NCBI GenBank assembly: GCA_942490995.1
Contig: CALOBG010000055.1
Coordinates: 1-64,000, forward strand
Source of the DNA: UBA981 sp942490995
GTDB lineage: Bacteria > Pseudomonadota > Gammaproteobacteria > Ga0077536
Length of the DNA: 64,000 bases
Direction: 5' to 3'
Each line of letters opens with the position of its first letter. The stretch's first letter is position 1. Made by a program: the position numbers and the translations under genes. A model generated the notes under the pieces. It made no database searches. It was not told where the DNA came from and saw nothing but the letters and a program-made list of their open reading frames with translations. This document shows positions 16,597 through 24,065 of the stretch, one piece after another.

Positions 16597-18516
16597 ATGC
16601 TTGATTGGAATAGAAGTCGTCTCTTGAACCAGAACCCTCCGGTCGTCCGCCTTGGCCTGACTGATACCACGGCGATCCTGTGGCCGTATTTTCGCGAAAA
16701 TTTTCTTGACCAGGTCAAAAGCATCTGGTTCATCGTGGTTTACCTGGCCGCTTTTCAGATCCTCGTCCTCGGCCTGCCACTGGTCTATGCCGCAATGATC
16801 GGCTTCGGCATCATCATCGTCGCATTCGGCCTGATGTTTTTCATGGAAGGCCTGCGACTCGGCATGATGCCGCTCGGGGAAACGATCGGCGCGGTGCTGC
16901 CGCGCAATTCGCCACTACCCCTGATCCTGGCGTTCGCATTCCTGCTGGGCCTCGGTGCGACGTTCGCGGAACCGGCGATTGCCGTGCTCAAGGCGGCTGG
17001 CGGCAATATCGAAGCACGCGAAGCGCCGTTGCTGTACAGCCTGCTGAATCAATTCGCCGATCAGCTTGTGCTTGCCGTCGGTACCGGGGTCGGGGTTGCG
17101 GTGTTGATCGGCATCCTGCGGTTTTTCCATGGCTGGTCGTTGAAAACGCTGGTTATACCAACCGTGCTGCTGCTCTGCGCCATGACGCTGTATGCAAACA
17201 ACGATGCCATCCTGGCGCCGATCCTCGGGCTGGCCTGGGATTGCGGCGCGGTGACCACCGGGCCGGTGACGGTGCCGCTGGTACTCGCACTGGGTATCGG
17301 TGTCTGCCGCATCGTCGGCGACGGCGAAACTTCGCACGCCGGTTTCGGCATCGTCACGCTCGCTTCGCTGGCGCCGATCCTCGCGGTCCTGCTGCTCGGC
17401 ACTTACCATTATCACCAGCGCGACTATTACGGCGCGGAAAACTACCGCGGACCGGCGCTGTCAATAGCGCCGCGGCCGGAACCGGAAATCCCCGCCGAGC
17501 GTGAGCTGGTCGAACACGAGCCGTTCAGCGCCGCGGCATTCAACCGTTTTCTCGCTACCGGAGTCGTCGAAGACGGTCACCGCGTGCGCTACGAAGGCGG
17601 CGTGCGCGCGCTCGAAAATGGCCGTATCGTCCTGCGCGATACTGAAATCATCATTGAAAAACTTCCCGAAGAACGCGCCCGCCTGGTCAGTTCGGTAACC
17701 TGGGATCCGGAGCAGAGTCTCGCCGCCCGGGCGCGCGAATCGCTGGCCCTGGCGGCTCGCGCGATCATCCCCTTAAGCCTGTTTCTGCTCGTCACGCTGA
17801 AACTCGTGGTTCGCGAACCGCTGCGCAACCGCAATGAGCTGATCATCGGCGTCGCTTTCGCGATCCTGGGTATGAGTCTGTTCGCGCTCGGCATCGCGCT
17901 GGGCTTGAGTCCTCTCGGTACGCAGCTCGGCAGTAATGTGCCCGCCTCGTTTGCGAGTCTCACCCCCTGGGGTATGAGCGGCCGCGAGGGTCCACTGTTC
18001 GAATCCCCCGCCTACGGCAAGCTGCTGGCGGTGGGATTCGGCTTTTTTCTTGGCTACGGCGCGACCCTGGCCGAGCCAGCCCTCAACGCGCTCGGCAATA
18101 CGGTGGAAAAAATTACGGTCGGCGCGTTCCGCAAACAGACGCTGATGCAGGCGGTCGCCATCGGCGTCGGACTCGGCATCGCCGCCGGCGTATGCAAGCT
18201 GGCTTATAACCTGCCGCTGGCCTATCTGCTCGTTCCGCCCTACCTGGGGCTGCTGATCCTGACCGCGTTTTCGTCTGAAGAGTTCGTAAATTTCGGCTGG
18301 GACAGCGCCGGCGTGACCACCGGACCGATCACGGTACCGCTGGTCCTGGCCATGGGGCTCGGCATCGGCGCCAACGTGCCCGACGTCAGTGACGGCTTTG
18401 GTATCCTCGCGCTGGCCTCGGTCGGTCCGATCATCACCGTGTTGACGGTCGGCTTTATCGTGTCCCGCACCAGTCCGGATGCACCGACCCCGATCGACCG
18501 CGGACGCCGACCGTGA
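16597..18516 (+). CDS. DUF1538 membrane protein with duplicated domain
   Basis: A 639-residue polytopic membrane protein consisting of two DUF1538 units, roughly residues 20-280 and 395-630. Each unit repeats the same landmarks: a GMMPLGETIG / GLSPLGTQLG loop, a GLGATFAEPAI / GYGATLAEPAL motif, and a (W)D(C/S)(G/A)GVTTGP(V/I)TVPLVLA motif. The middle part (about 285-390) is a soluble insertion. The repeated TTGP(V/I)TVPLVLALG signature suggests a channel or transporter with inverted or tandem halves, but no substrate is established to my knowledge. The downstream PII-like gene overlaps it by 4 bp (GTGA), so the two products are probably made together and act together. Confidence 0.88.
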   Translation: MLDWNRSRLLNQNPPVVRLGLTDTTAILWPYFRENFLDQVKSIWFIVVYLAAFQILVLGLPLVYAAMIGFGIIIVAFGLMFFMEGLRLGMMPLGETIGAVLPRNSPLPLILAFAFLLGLGATFAEPAIAVLKAAGGNIEAREAPLLYSLLNQFADQLVLAVGTGVGVAVLIGILRFFHGWSLKTLVIPTVLLLCAMTLYANNDAILAPILGLAWDCGAVTTGPVTVPLVLALGIGVCRIVGDGETSHAGFGIVTLASLAPILAVLLLGTYHYHQRDYYGAENYRGPALSIAPRPEPEIPAERELVEHEPFSAAAFNRFLATGVVEDGHRVRYEGGVRALENGRIVLRDTEIIIEKLPEERARLVSSVTWDPEQSLAARARESLALAARAIIPLSLFLLVTLKLVVREPLRNRNELIIGVAFAILGMSLFALGIALGLSPLGTQLGSNVPASFASLTPWGMSGREGPLFESPAYGKLLAVGFGFFLGYGATLAEPALNALGNTVEKITVGAFRKQTLMQAVAIGVGLGIAAGVCKLAYNLPLAYLLVPPYLGLLILTAFSSEEFVNFGWDSAGVTTGPITVPLVLAMGLGIGANVPDVSDGFGILALASVGPIITVLTVGFIVSRTSPDAPTPIDRGRRP

Positions 18517-19724
18517 CCGCCCTGGTGCATCACAACAATGTTTCGGTAGTTACGGCGATCCTGCCGCAGTACATCGCCAACCATGTCATCGGCGCGGTGT
18601 TTGCCGCCGGCGACCGCAATACCCTGCTGATCAACGCGCGCGGCACGCTGATCCGCGATCGCTGGTACCAGGCGCTGCTGCCGGTGATGAGCCCGGAAAA
18701 AGAATACCTCCAGTTCCTGGTGCCCGACCCGGAGGTCGAACACATCCTCGAAGCCGTGGTCAGCGCCGGCGAGCTGCATATGCCCGGCGCCGGCGCGGTG
18801 TTTGCGGTGCCGTGCGACGAACTCGCCTGCAGTCCGGATTTTCCACTCTGGGAGAGCGCGAACTGGCAACAGGACAGTTTCAACGCCTCGCGCAACTTTC
18901 GCGAGAACCTGACCGCGATATTCTGCATCGTGCGCAGCGCTCAAACCGATTCGATTTCGCGCGCGGCGATGGCCGCCGGAGCGCACGGGCCGGTGGTTTT
19001 TTACTGCGAAGGGCGCGGGCTGCGCGATCGACTGGGCTGGCTGCGCATCACCAAACGCAATGACAAGGAAGTGCTGGTTATCGTGGTCGACAATGCCGAC
19101 GCGGTGGCGGTGACCGAAGCGATCATCGACGCCGGCGACATTGATCTTCCGGGCCGCGGCTTTTTGTATCGCATGCCGGTGCAGATGGGCCTGATCAATA
19201 TCGGTTCAACCTTCGGCCGGCGACGCTACGCGGCGAATATTCAGCAGATTATTGCCGCGATCGATGACATCAAAGGCTCCAGCGCGTGGCGGGATCAACG
19301 GGTGAACCAGCTTGTCGGCACCGGCAAGAGTGCCGGCCTCGGACTGTTCGGCAAGGTCAGGGCACGTCCCTACCTGAGCGGACAGTGCATCGTTTCCTGC
19401 ATCGTCGCGCGCAAGGAAGCCGATTTTGTCGTCGCTGCCGCACAGAGCGCGGGCGCCCCGGGAGCGAATGTCAGCTATGCAAAAATGATCGAGGCCGAGT
19501 ATCCACAGCAGCAGCGTAATGTGCGCTTCCATCGAGAACGCGCCATCGTACGCATCGTACTTGCCGAAACCCTGCGCGCTACCGTGGTGGCGGCGATCGA
19601 AGACGCCTGTTCGCGATCCGGGATCAAGGAAATCTGTATTTACAGCCAGCCCGTCACGCGCGCCGTCACCTACGTTCCCGATCCCGACGCCGAACGCAAC
19701 AGCAGACTCGGGTCGGGCGGATAG
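18513..19724 (+). CDS. Triple PII-like domain protein coupled to DUF1538
   Basis: A 403-residue soluble protein with a GTG start inside the stop codon of the DUF1538 gene. Three PII-like ferredoxin-fold units can be seen: residues about 9-103 (VSVVTAILPQYIANHVIGAV...GAGAVFAVP), 133-230 (AIFCIVRSAQTDSISRAAM...GRGFLYRMPV) and 290-392 (CIVSCIVARKEADFVVAAAQ...EICIYSQPV). Each has the beta-alpha-beta pattern and the second and third keep a hydrophobic strand like the KEVLVIVV of PII proteins. PII proteins sense ATP/ADP/2-oxoglutarate and regulate transporters, so this chain is likely a covalent pseudo-trimer controlling the adjacent membrane protein. The T-loop is not obvious. Confidence 0.8.
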   Translation: MTALVHHNNVSVVTAILPQYIANHVIGAVFAAGDRNTLLINARGTLIRDRWYQALLPVMSPEKEYLQFLVPDPEVEHILEAVVSAGELHMPGAGAVFAVPCDELACSPDFPLWESANWQQDSFNASRNFRENLTAIFCIVRSAQTDSISRAAMAAGAHGPVVFYCEGRGLRDRLGWLRITKRNDKEVLVIVVDNADAVAVTEAIIDAGDIDLPGRGFLYRMPVQMGLINIGSTFGRRRYAANIQQIIAAIDDIKGSSAWRDQRVNQLVGTGKSAGLGLFGKVRARPYLSGQCIVSCIVARKEADFVVAAAQSAGAPGANVSYAKMIEAEYPQQQRNVRFHRERAIVRIVLAETLRATVVAAIEDACSRSGIKEICIYSQPVTRAVTYVPDPDAERNSRLGSGG

Positions 19725-19970
19725 GCGGCAGCAGGCGCGAAGATGCCTCGAACCGAGTTCGTCAAAAAACTTTTTTTATCATCCCGGGCGCAATGATTAG
19801 GTCGAATATAGACCTGATTTTCATATTTTTTTTGAGATTAACGACTAACAGGAACTAAAATTATTTCTCCCGGCAGCCTTCCGGACCGCCCCTGAGGGTC
19901 GCATATAGCCTTAGGCAGCACCTGGGCCGTTCAGGCTTTTGTCGAAATATCATGAATATAATCAATAAAG

Positions 19971-20238
19971 TTCAAAGACATACGAAATTTACCTTACATG
20001 ATTGATGCTTTCTGCTACGGCGCCGCCACGCGGCGCAATCGCGGCGTGACCGCCGCGGCGGCGAGCTTGTCGGCAGGCCAAAATTCAGTACGCGACGGCG
20101 GCCGATTTGATCTAAGCTACGCACACGATGCGATCGAGTTGGACGGGTGGCCCTGGAATCTAATCACCACAAAGCCCCCCTTCGGGGCGCCCTCCACCGC
20201 ATTGACCAAGCCCGGCCCCACGGCCGGGCTTTTTTTTT
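19971..20238 (+). ncRNA. Candidate small RNA (or orphan transcript) in AT-rich intergenic region
   Basis: The 575-bp gap 19725-20299 has no convincing plus-strand ORF, yet ends in a strong terminator (20209-20238). An exact TATAAT at 19959-19964 stands in AT-rich DNA, with a poor -35 (GGCTTT, 17 bp upstream), and would start a transcript near 19971. The predicted RNA contains a second hairpin, GCCCC(CC)TTC GGGGCGC near 20174-20190, and unpaired GGA motifs at about 20140 and 20156. I do not recognise 6S, tmRNA, RNase P or 4.5S RNA here. Read-through from the PII-like gene to this terminator is the alternative. Confidence 0.35.
20209..20238 (+). terminator. Strong Rho-independent terminator
   Basis: Perfect 9-bp stem AGCCCGGCC (20209-20217) / GGCCGGGCT (20222-20230), loop CCAC, then a run of nine T residues. 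It has no gene directly upstream on the plus strand for about 480 bp. Confidence 0.92.
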
Positions 20239-20299
20239 CCGCGTCGAGCCCACATCCGCACACGCCGCACGCTGAGCGTGCGCGCTGCGTAACATCGAC

Positions 20300-20665
20300 A
20301 TGCCGCAGCCGCGTCGCATCGTGATAGCCGTGCTTGCCGTAACCCAGATCGCGCTCGGTGTGTTCGCCTTGCGCGCCACGATGGTGCACGCCGCCGCTTA
20401 TACCCTGCCATGGCAATGGTGGAGCGAAATTGTGGTGTTCAGTGCCATCGTACTGAGCGGACTGGGTTTGTTGCGCCAGCGCCGCTGGGCCCGTCACACC
20501 ACGGCGCTGCTCATCTACCTGGCATTCTTCGTGGTGATGGTCGCGATTTCACTGGCCTTTGAAACGCGCGCTACGCACTGGTGGTACTGGCTGCTTCCGG
20601 CCGCATTGCCGATCCTCGGCTGGTGCCTGTACGAACTGCGTCGCAGCACGGTTATGTGGCGCTGA
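20300..20665 (+). CDS. Small membrane protein, four transmembrane segments, 121 aa
   Basis: Unrecognised. Four hydrophobic stretches can be read: residues 6-25 (RIVIAVLAVTQIALGVFAL), 38-58 (WWSEIVVFSAIVLSGLGLL), 67-87 (TTALLIYLAFFVVMVAISLAF) and 93-110 (WYWLLPAALPILGWCLYEL). It is preceded by the terminator at 20209 and followed by the Rieske oxygenase gene 61 bp later, which however has its own likely -10 box. No catalytic motif is visible. Confidence 0.6.
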   Translation: MPQPRRIVIAVLAVTQIALGVFALRATMVHAAAYTLPWQWWSEIVVFSAIVLSGLGLLRQRRWARHTTALLIYLAFFVVMVAISLAFETRATHWWYWLLPAALPILGWCLYELRRSTVMWR

Positions 20666-20672
20666 GCATGCG

Positions 20673-20698
20673 CGAGGCGATGTCGCCTCGGCTATACT
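20673..20698 (+). promoter_or_regulatory. Inverted repeat and -10 box upstream of the Rieske oxygenase
   Basis: A perfect 8-bp inverted repeat CGAGGCGA (20673-20680) / TCGCCTCG (20683-20690) lies directly against a TATACT -10 candidate (20693-20698), 29 bp before the ATG. It occupies the spacer/-35 space where a repressor operator would be placed. No regulator gene is adjacent. Confidence 0.4.
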
Positions 20699-20726
20699 GC
20701 GGCAACTTGGGGTACCGGAAGCCGGC

Positions 20727-21878
20727 ATGCAGAAAACCGCGCAGATTGCTGTCACCAAACGGTTGTTCGAATACATAGACCAGCGCACAACCGCGATGGC
20801 GGATACGGTTTATGCGCAGCCCGTCGTTGAATACACCTGCCCGAATATCGCCGCGCGCGAGCAGCAGGCATTGTTTCAGCGCGCGCCACTATGTGTCGGC
20901 ATGAGTTCCCTGTTACCGGCACCCGGCACCTATTTCACGCACGAACTGAGCGGCCAGCCGCTGCTCCTGACCCGCGACGACGATGGCGTTGCGCAGGCCT
21001 TTCTCAACGTCTGTCGGCACCGCGGCGCACGCGTCGCCGAAGGCTGCGGCAGACGCCGCTCGTTCGTCTGTCCCTACCATGCCTGGGCCTACGGCCTCGA
21101 CGGCAGGCTGGTTGCGCGCCCCGAGGAACATGCCTTTCGCGCCGTCCCGCGCGCCGACCATGGCCTGGTGCGCGTGCCGGTGGCCGAGCGCGACGGTCTG
21201 CTGTGGGTCGTCGCCAGCGCCGCGGGCGAACTCGATCTCGATCGTCACCTGGCCGGCCTCGGCGAGGAACTCAGTGGTTTCAAGCTGGCCGGCTTTCATC
21301 ACTACAAAAGCCACACGCTGCATCAGCGTATGAACTGGAAACTGCTGGTCGACACATTCCTCGAGTCCTACCACTTCTGCGTGCTGCACAAGGACTCGAT
21401 CTGTTCGATTTTTCACGACAACCTGACCACCTTCGACAACTGGGGTCCGCACCTGCGCGTGGTCGGCGCGCGGCGCACGATCGAACAACTGCGTGACACC
21501 GCGCCACAGGCCTGGGACCTGCTGCCGCACATGGTCGCGATTTACGTTCTGTTCCCCAACACGGTGCTGGTGTGGCAGCTCGACCATATCGAACTGTGGC
21601 AGATCTTCCCCGGGCCCGAGGCGCCCGAAGATTCCATCGTCGAAGTCGCGCTATATACCCCGGAGCCGGCGCTGACCGACAGCGCGAAGCGGCATTGGGA
21701 CAATAATCTCGAACTCGTCGTTCACGTGGTTGAGAACGAAGACTTCCCGGTTGGAGAAGGCGCCCAGCGCGGATTCCACACCGGCGCCCAGGACCATATC
21801 GTGTTCGGCTGCAACGAGCCGGCACTGGCCCATTTCCACCGCACCGTTACCGAGACCATGGCACGCAGCGGATCCTGA
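20727..21878 (+). CDS. Rieske [2Fe-2S] aromatic-ring-hydroxylating oxygenase, alpha subunit
   Basis: A 383-residue oxygenase component. The Rieske cluster ligands form CRHRG (Cys96, His98) and CPYHAW (Cys115, His118), with the usual 16-residue spacing. The catalytic domain carries the mononuclear iron facial triad in the block NWKLLVDTFLESYHFCVLH, with His216 and His221. Such enzymes use electrons from a reductase to dihydroxylate, demethylate or monooxygenate aromatic and related substrates. No reductase, ferredoxin or beta subunit lies nearby, so it depends on electron carriers encoded elsewhere and probably belongs to an alpha-only type. The start is the ATG at 20727, after the -10 box at 20693; longer in-frame readings overlap the preceding gene. 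Confidence 0.9.
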   Translation: MQKTAQIAVTKRLFEYIDQRTTAMADTVYAQPVVEYTCPNIAAREQQALFQRAPLCVGMSSLLPAPGTYFTHELSGQPLLLTRDDDGVAQAFLNVCRHRGARVAEGCGRRRSFVCPYHAWAYGLDGRLVARPEEHAFRAVPRADHGLVRVPVAERDGLLWVVASAAGELDLDRHLAGLGEELSGFKLAGFHHYKSHTLHQRMNWKLLVDTFLESYHFCVLHKDSICSIFHDNLTTFDNWGPHLRVVGARRTIEQLRDTAPQAWDLLPHMVAIYVLFPNTVLVWQLDHIELWQIFPGPEAPEDSIVEVALYTPEPALTDSAKRHWDNNLELVVHVVENEDFPVGEGAQRGFHTGAQDHIVFGCNEPALAHFHRTVTETMARSGS

Positions 21879-21970
21879 CCCGCCGCCGATTCGGCTCCGG
21901 CGCTGTACGCCGACCACTAGCTGGCAGGGTAATCCCCGCCAATGGCCACGCCGCCGGCCGATGGCCCAGC

Positions 21971-22627
21971 TCAGGCTTTTCCACTCGCGAGTTTCTCACC
22001 ATATTCCTCGATGGTCATGAGACCACCCTCACGCTCGGGCCGGCCGACATCCTTGGGTGGCAGAACATCCTGCACTTCCACCAGTCGTTTCCATTCCGCC
22101 AGGGGCGTGTCGCAGTCCGCGCGGGGCACGTATTTCGACTGGTCGAGTTTTTTGTAGCGGTGGATATAGCGCGGGCAGTTGACCCAGGTCTGCTGAATCG
22201 CGACGCGTACGATCAGGTCGGCTTCCTTGTAGTTCGCGAGCAGCGGATCGTTGTCCATGATCGAAGCCCGCCCCTGCAAACGCATCCGGTTCGGATTTTC
22301 GAAATCGATGAACAGGATCCCGATTTCGGGATTGCCGGCGATGTTGCCCATCGAAAAGAACATGCCATTGCCGTCGTAGCTGGGAAAGGCGATGGTGCGT
22401 GCATCGACGATGGTCACGAAACCCGGATCACCACCCTTGTAAGACACCGTGGGACGGCCCTGATGATCGATGGTGGACAGGAAAAACATGTCGCGGCTGG
22501 CGACGAACGCTTGGTCCATGTCGTCGAGTTCATGCTTGATGATCATCTCTTCGAGGCGATCGGCCATTTTGCGGGTTTCGAACTGCGCCTGCAGGCTGCG
22601 GTGCTTGTCGCCGTATATTTCACTCAT
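21971..22627 (-). CDS. Pyridoxamine 5'-phosphate oxidase-family flavoprotein
   Basis: A 218-residue split-barrel FMN-type protein. Segments diagnostic of the superfamily are FVASRDMFFLSTIDHQGRPTV (about 41-60), GDPGFVTIVDARTIAFPSYDGNGMF (66-90) and NPEIGILFIDFENPNRMRLQGRA (98-120). It differs in length and sequence from the PPOX protein at 13565, so the two are not recent duplicates. Substrate unknown; related small flavoproteins reduce or bind flavin, F420 or haem. It is divergent from the nitroreductase gene, with 115 bp between starts. Confidence 0.85.
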   Translation of the reverse strand: MSEIYGDKHRSLQAQFETRKMADRLEEMIIKHELDDMDQAFVASRDMFFLSTIDHQGRPTVSYKGGDPGFVTIVDARTIAFPSYDGNGMFFSMGNIAGNPEIGILFIDFENPNRMRLQGRASIMDNDPLLANYKEADLIVRVAIQQTWVNCPRYIHRYKKLDQSKYVPRADCDTPLAEWKRLVEVQDVLPPKDVGRPEREGGLMTIEEYGEKLASGKA

Positions 22628-22742
22628 GGCTTTCCTCCGGATTGTGGTTGCCCATAGCGCGCATATTAATCAGAAATGGCCCGGCGAGCAGACCCGACTA
22701 TAATCAGGCGCATCCACGAATCACCAATGAGGAACTGCCGCA

Positions 22743-23393
22743 ATGACCGATGATCCTGGCGTTTTCGAGATCATGCACAGCCTGCGCGCCATGCGCCGAC
22801 TCAAACCCGACCCGGTACCGAGCGCCATGATCGAAAAAATTCTCGACGCCGGGATCCGCGCGCCGAGCGGCCAGAACACCCAGCCATGGGCGTTTCTGGT
22901 CGTGACTGAAGACGCCGGCAAACAGTTTTTTGGTCAGCGTTACCACCACTGGCTGGTCGAACGCTTCGGTACGCGCCTGACCAACGTCGACGCCTCGACC
23001 AAGGACGGTCGCAGCATCATCGCCGCGCGCGAGCTAGCCGAGAATATGCACCTTGTACCGGTGCTGCTGATGGTGATGGGGCGACGCGACTGGCCGTTCT
23101 CGGTGGCGCCGGAAGACCGCAAAGGCAAGGCGCCACCATCCTATGGGTCGGTCTACCCGTGTGTGCAGAACATCCTGCTCGCCACGCGCGCCCTGGGGCT
23201 GGGCGCCAGCCTCACCACCATGCACCAGATGTTCGAAGACGAGATGCACGACTACTACGGCATTCCGCACGACTACGGCGTAGTCGCGACAATACCGATT
23301 GGTTTCCCGCTCGGTCGCTTCGGCCCGGTGTCACGCGAACCGGTCGCGAGCAAAACCCACTACGAACGCTGGGGTCGGCAGGCCGGCCCCTGA
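22743..23393 (+). CDS. Nitroreductase-family flavoprotein
   Basis: A 216-residue FMN-dependent oxidoreductase. Family signatures: SLRAMRRLKPDPVP and ILDAGIRAPSGQNTQPWAFLVV (Arg/Ser FMN-phosphate contacts, residues 17-55), YPCVQNILLATRALGLGASL (about 138-157), and the VVATIPIGFPLGR strand. Such enzymes reduce nitroaromatics, quinones or unsaturated bonds with NAD(P)H. A TATAAT -10 box is present at 22699-22704 without a good -35. Its neighbours include several other flavoproteins, but nothing fixes the substrate. It converges with mscL, separated by 10 bp. Confidence 0.9.
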   Translation: MTDDPGVFEIMHSLRAMRRLKPDPVPSAMIEKILDAGIRAPSGQNTQPWAFLVVTEDAGKQFFGQRYHHWLVERFGTRLTNVDASTKDGRSIIAARELAENMHLVPVLLMVMGRRDWPFSVAPEDRKGKAPPSYGSVYPCVQNILLATRALGLGASLTTMHQMFEDEMHDYYGIPHDYGVVATIPIGFPLGRFGPVSREPVASKTHYERWGRQAGP

Positions 23394-23403
23394 TCCGTGG
23401 CGG

Positions 23404-23820
23404 CTACTTGCCGGCGGCGAGCAGGTCGCGGATCTCACCGAGCAATTTCGCTTCCGCGCTCGGCTCCGGCGGCGCTTCCGGCGCGGCTGCCGGCTCTTCT
23501 TCGCGCGCCCGCTTGGCGGCGTTCATGGCCTTGATCGCCATGAATATCGCAAACGCTACGATCACGAAGTCGATCACGGTCTGGATGAACACGCCGTAAT
23601 TGATGGTCACCGCCGCAACCTCGCCTTCGGCTTGTTTAAGCACGATCGCGAGATCGGAAAAATTGACGCCACCCATGGCCAGCCCGATCGGCGGCATGAT
23701 GATGTCTTTTACCAACGACGAAACGATTTTGCCGAACGCGGCGCCGACGATGATGCCGACCGCCATGTCGACAACGTTGCCCTTTACTGCAAATTCCTTG
23801 AACTCTGTCAGCAGACTCAC
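23404..23820 (-). CDS. mscL: Large-conductance mechanosensitive channel
   Basis: A 138-residue homopentameric channel that opens under membrane tension to release solutes in hypo-osmotic shock. The N-terminal FKEFAVKGNVVDMAVGIIVGAAFGKIV gives the amphipathic helix and the pore-lining TM1. The periplasmic loop is followed by TM2 (INYGVFIQTVIDFVIVAFAIFMAI), and the C-terminus is the conserved cytoplasmic helix (LLGEIRDLLA). The Ala/Pro/Glu-rich linker (about 108-122) is ordinary for the family. Full length, no defects. Confidence 0.97.
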   Translation of the reverse strand: MSLLTEFKEFAVKGNVVDMAVGIIVGAAFGKIVSSLVKDIIMPPIGLAMGGVNFSDLAIVLKQAEGEVAAVTINYGVFIQTVIDFVIVAFAIFMAIKAMNAAKRAREEEPAAAPEAPPEPSAEAKLLGEIRDLLAAGK

Positions 23821-24065
23821 GGTTTTCCCCTTGATGTAATAGTAGCGAACTCAACGTAGTGTTATTGCACCGCACGACGGCGGTGCCGGGTTTATTCCAT
23901 TAAGCCGCGCCGCTGTCAACGGCGCCGGCGTATCGGTCGCCAGTCGTCAGAACGGCGTGCGCGAACGGCCCGCGCTGTCAGAACACCCGCGGCCGTGGTC
24001 GTGACCTTACTTGGGTAGTCGATCTATGCTGTGATTCAGCCTGCGGAGAAACGGAGACTCAAGCC

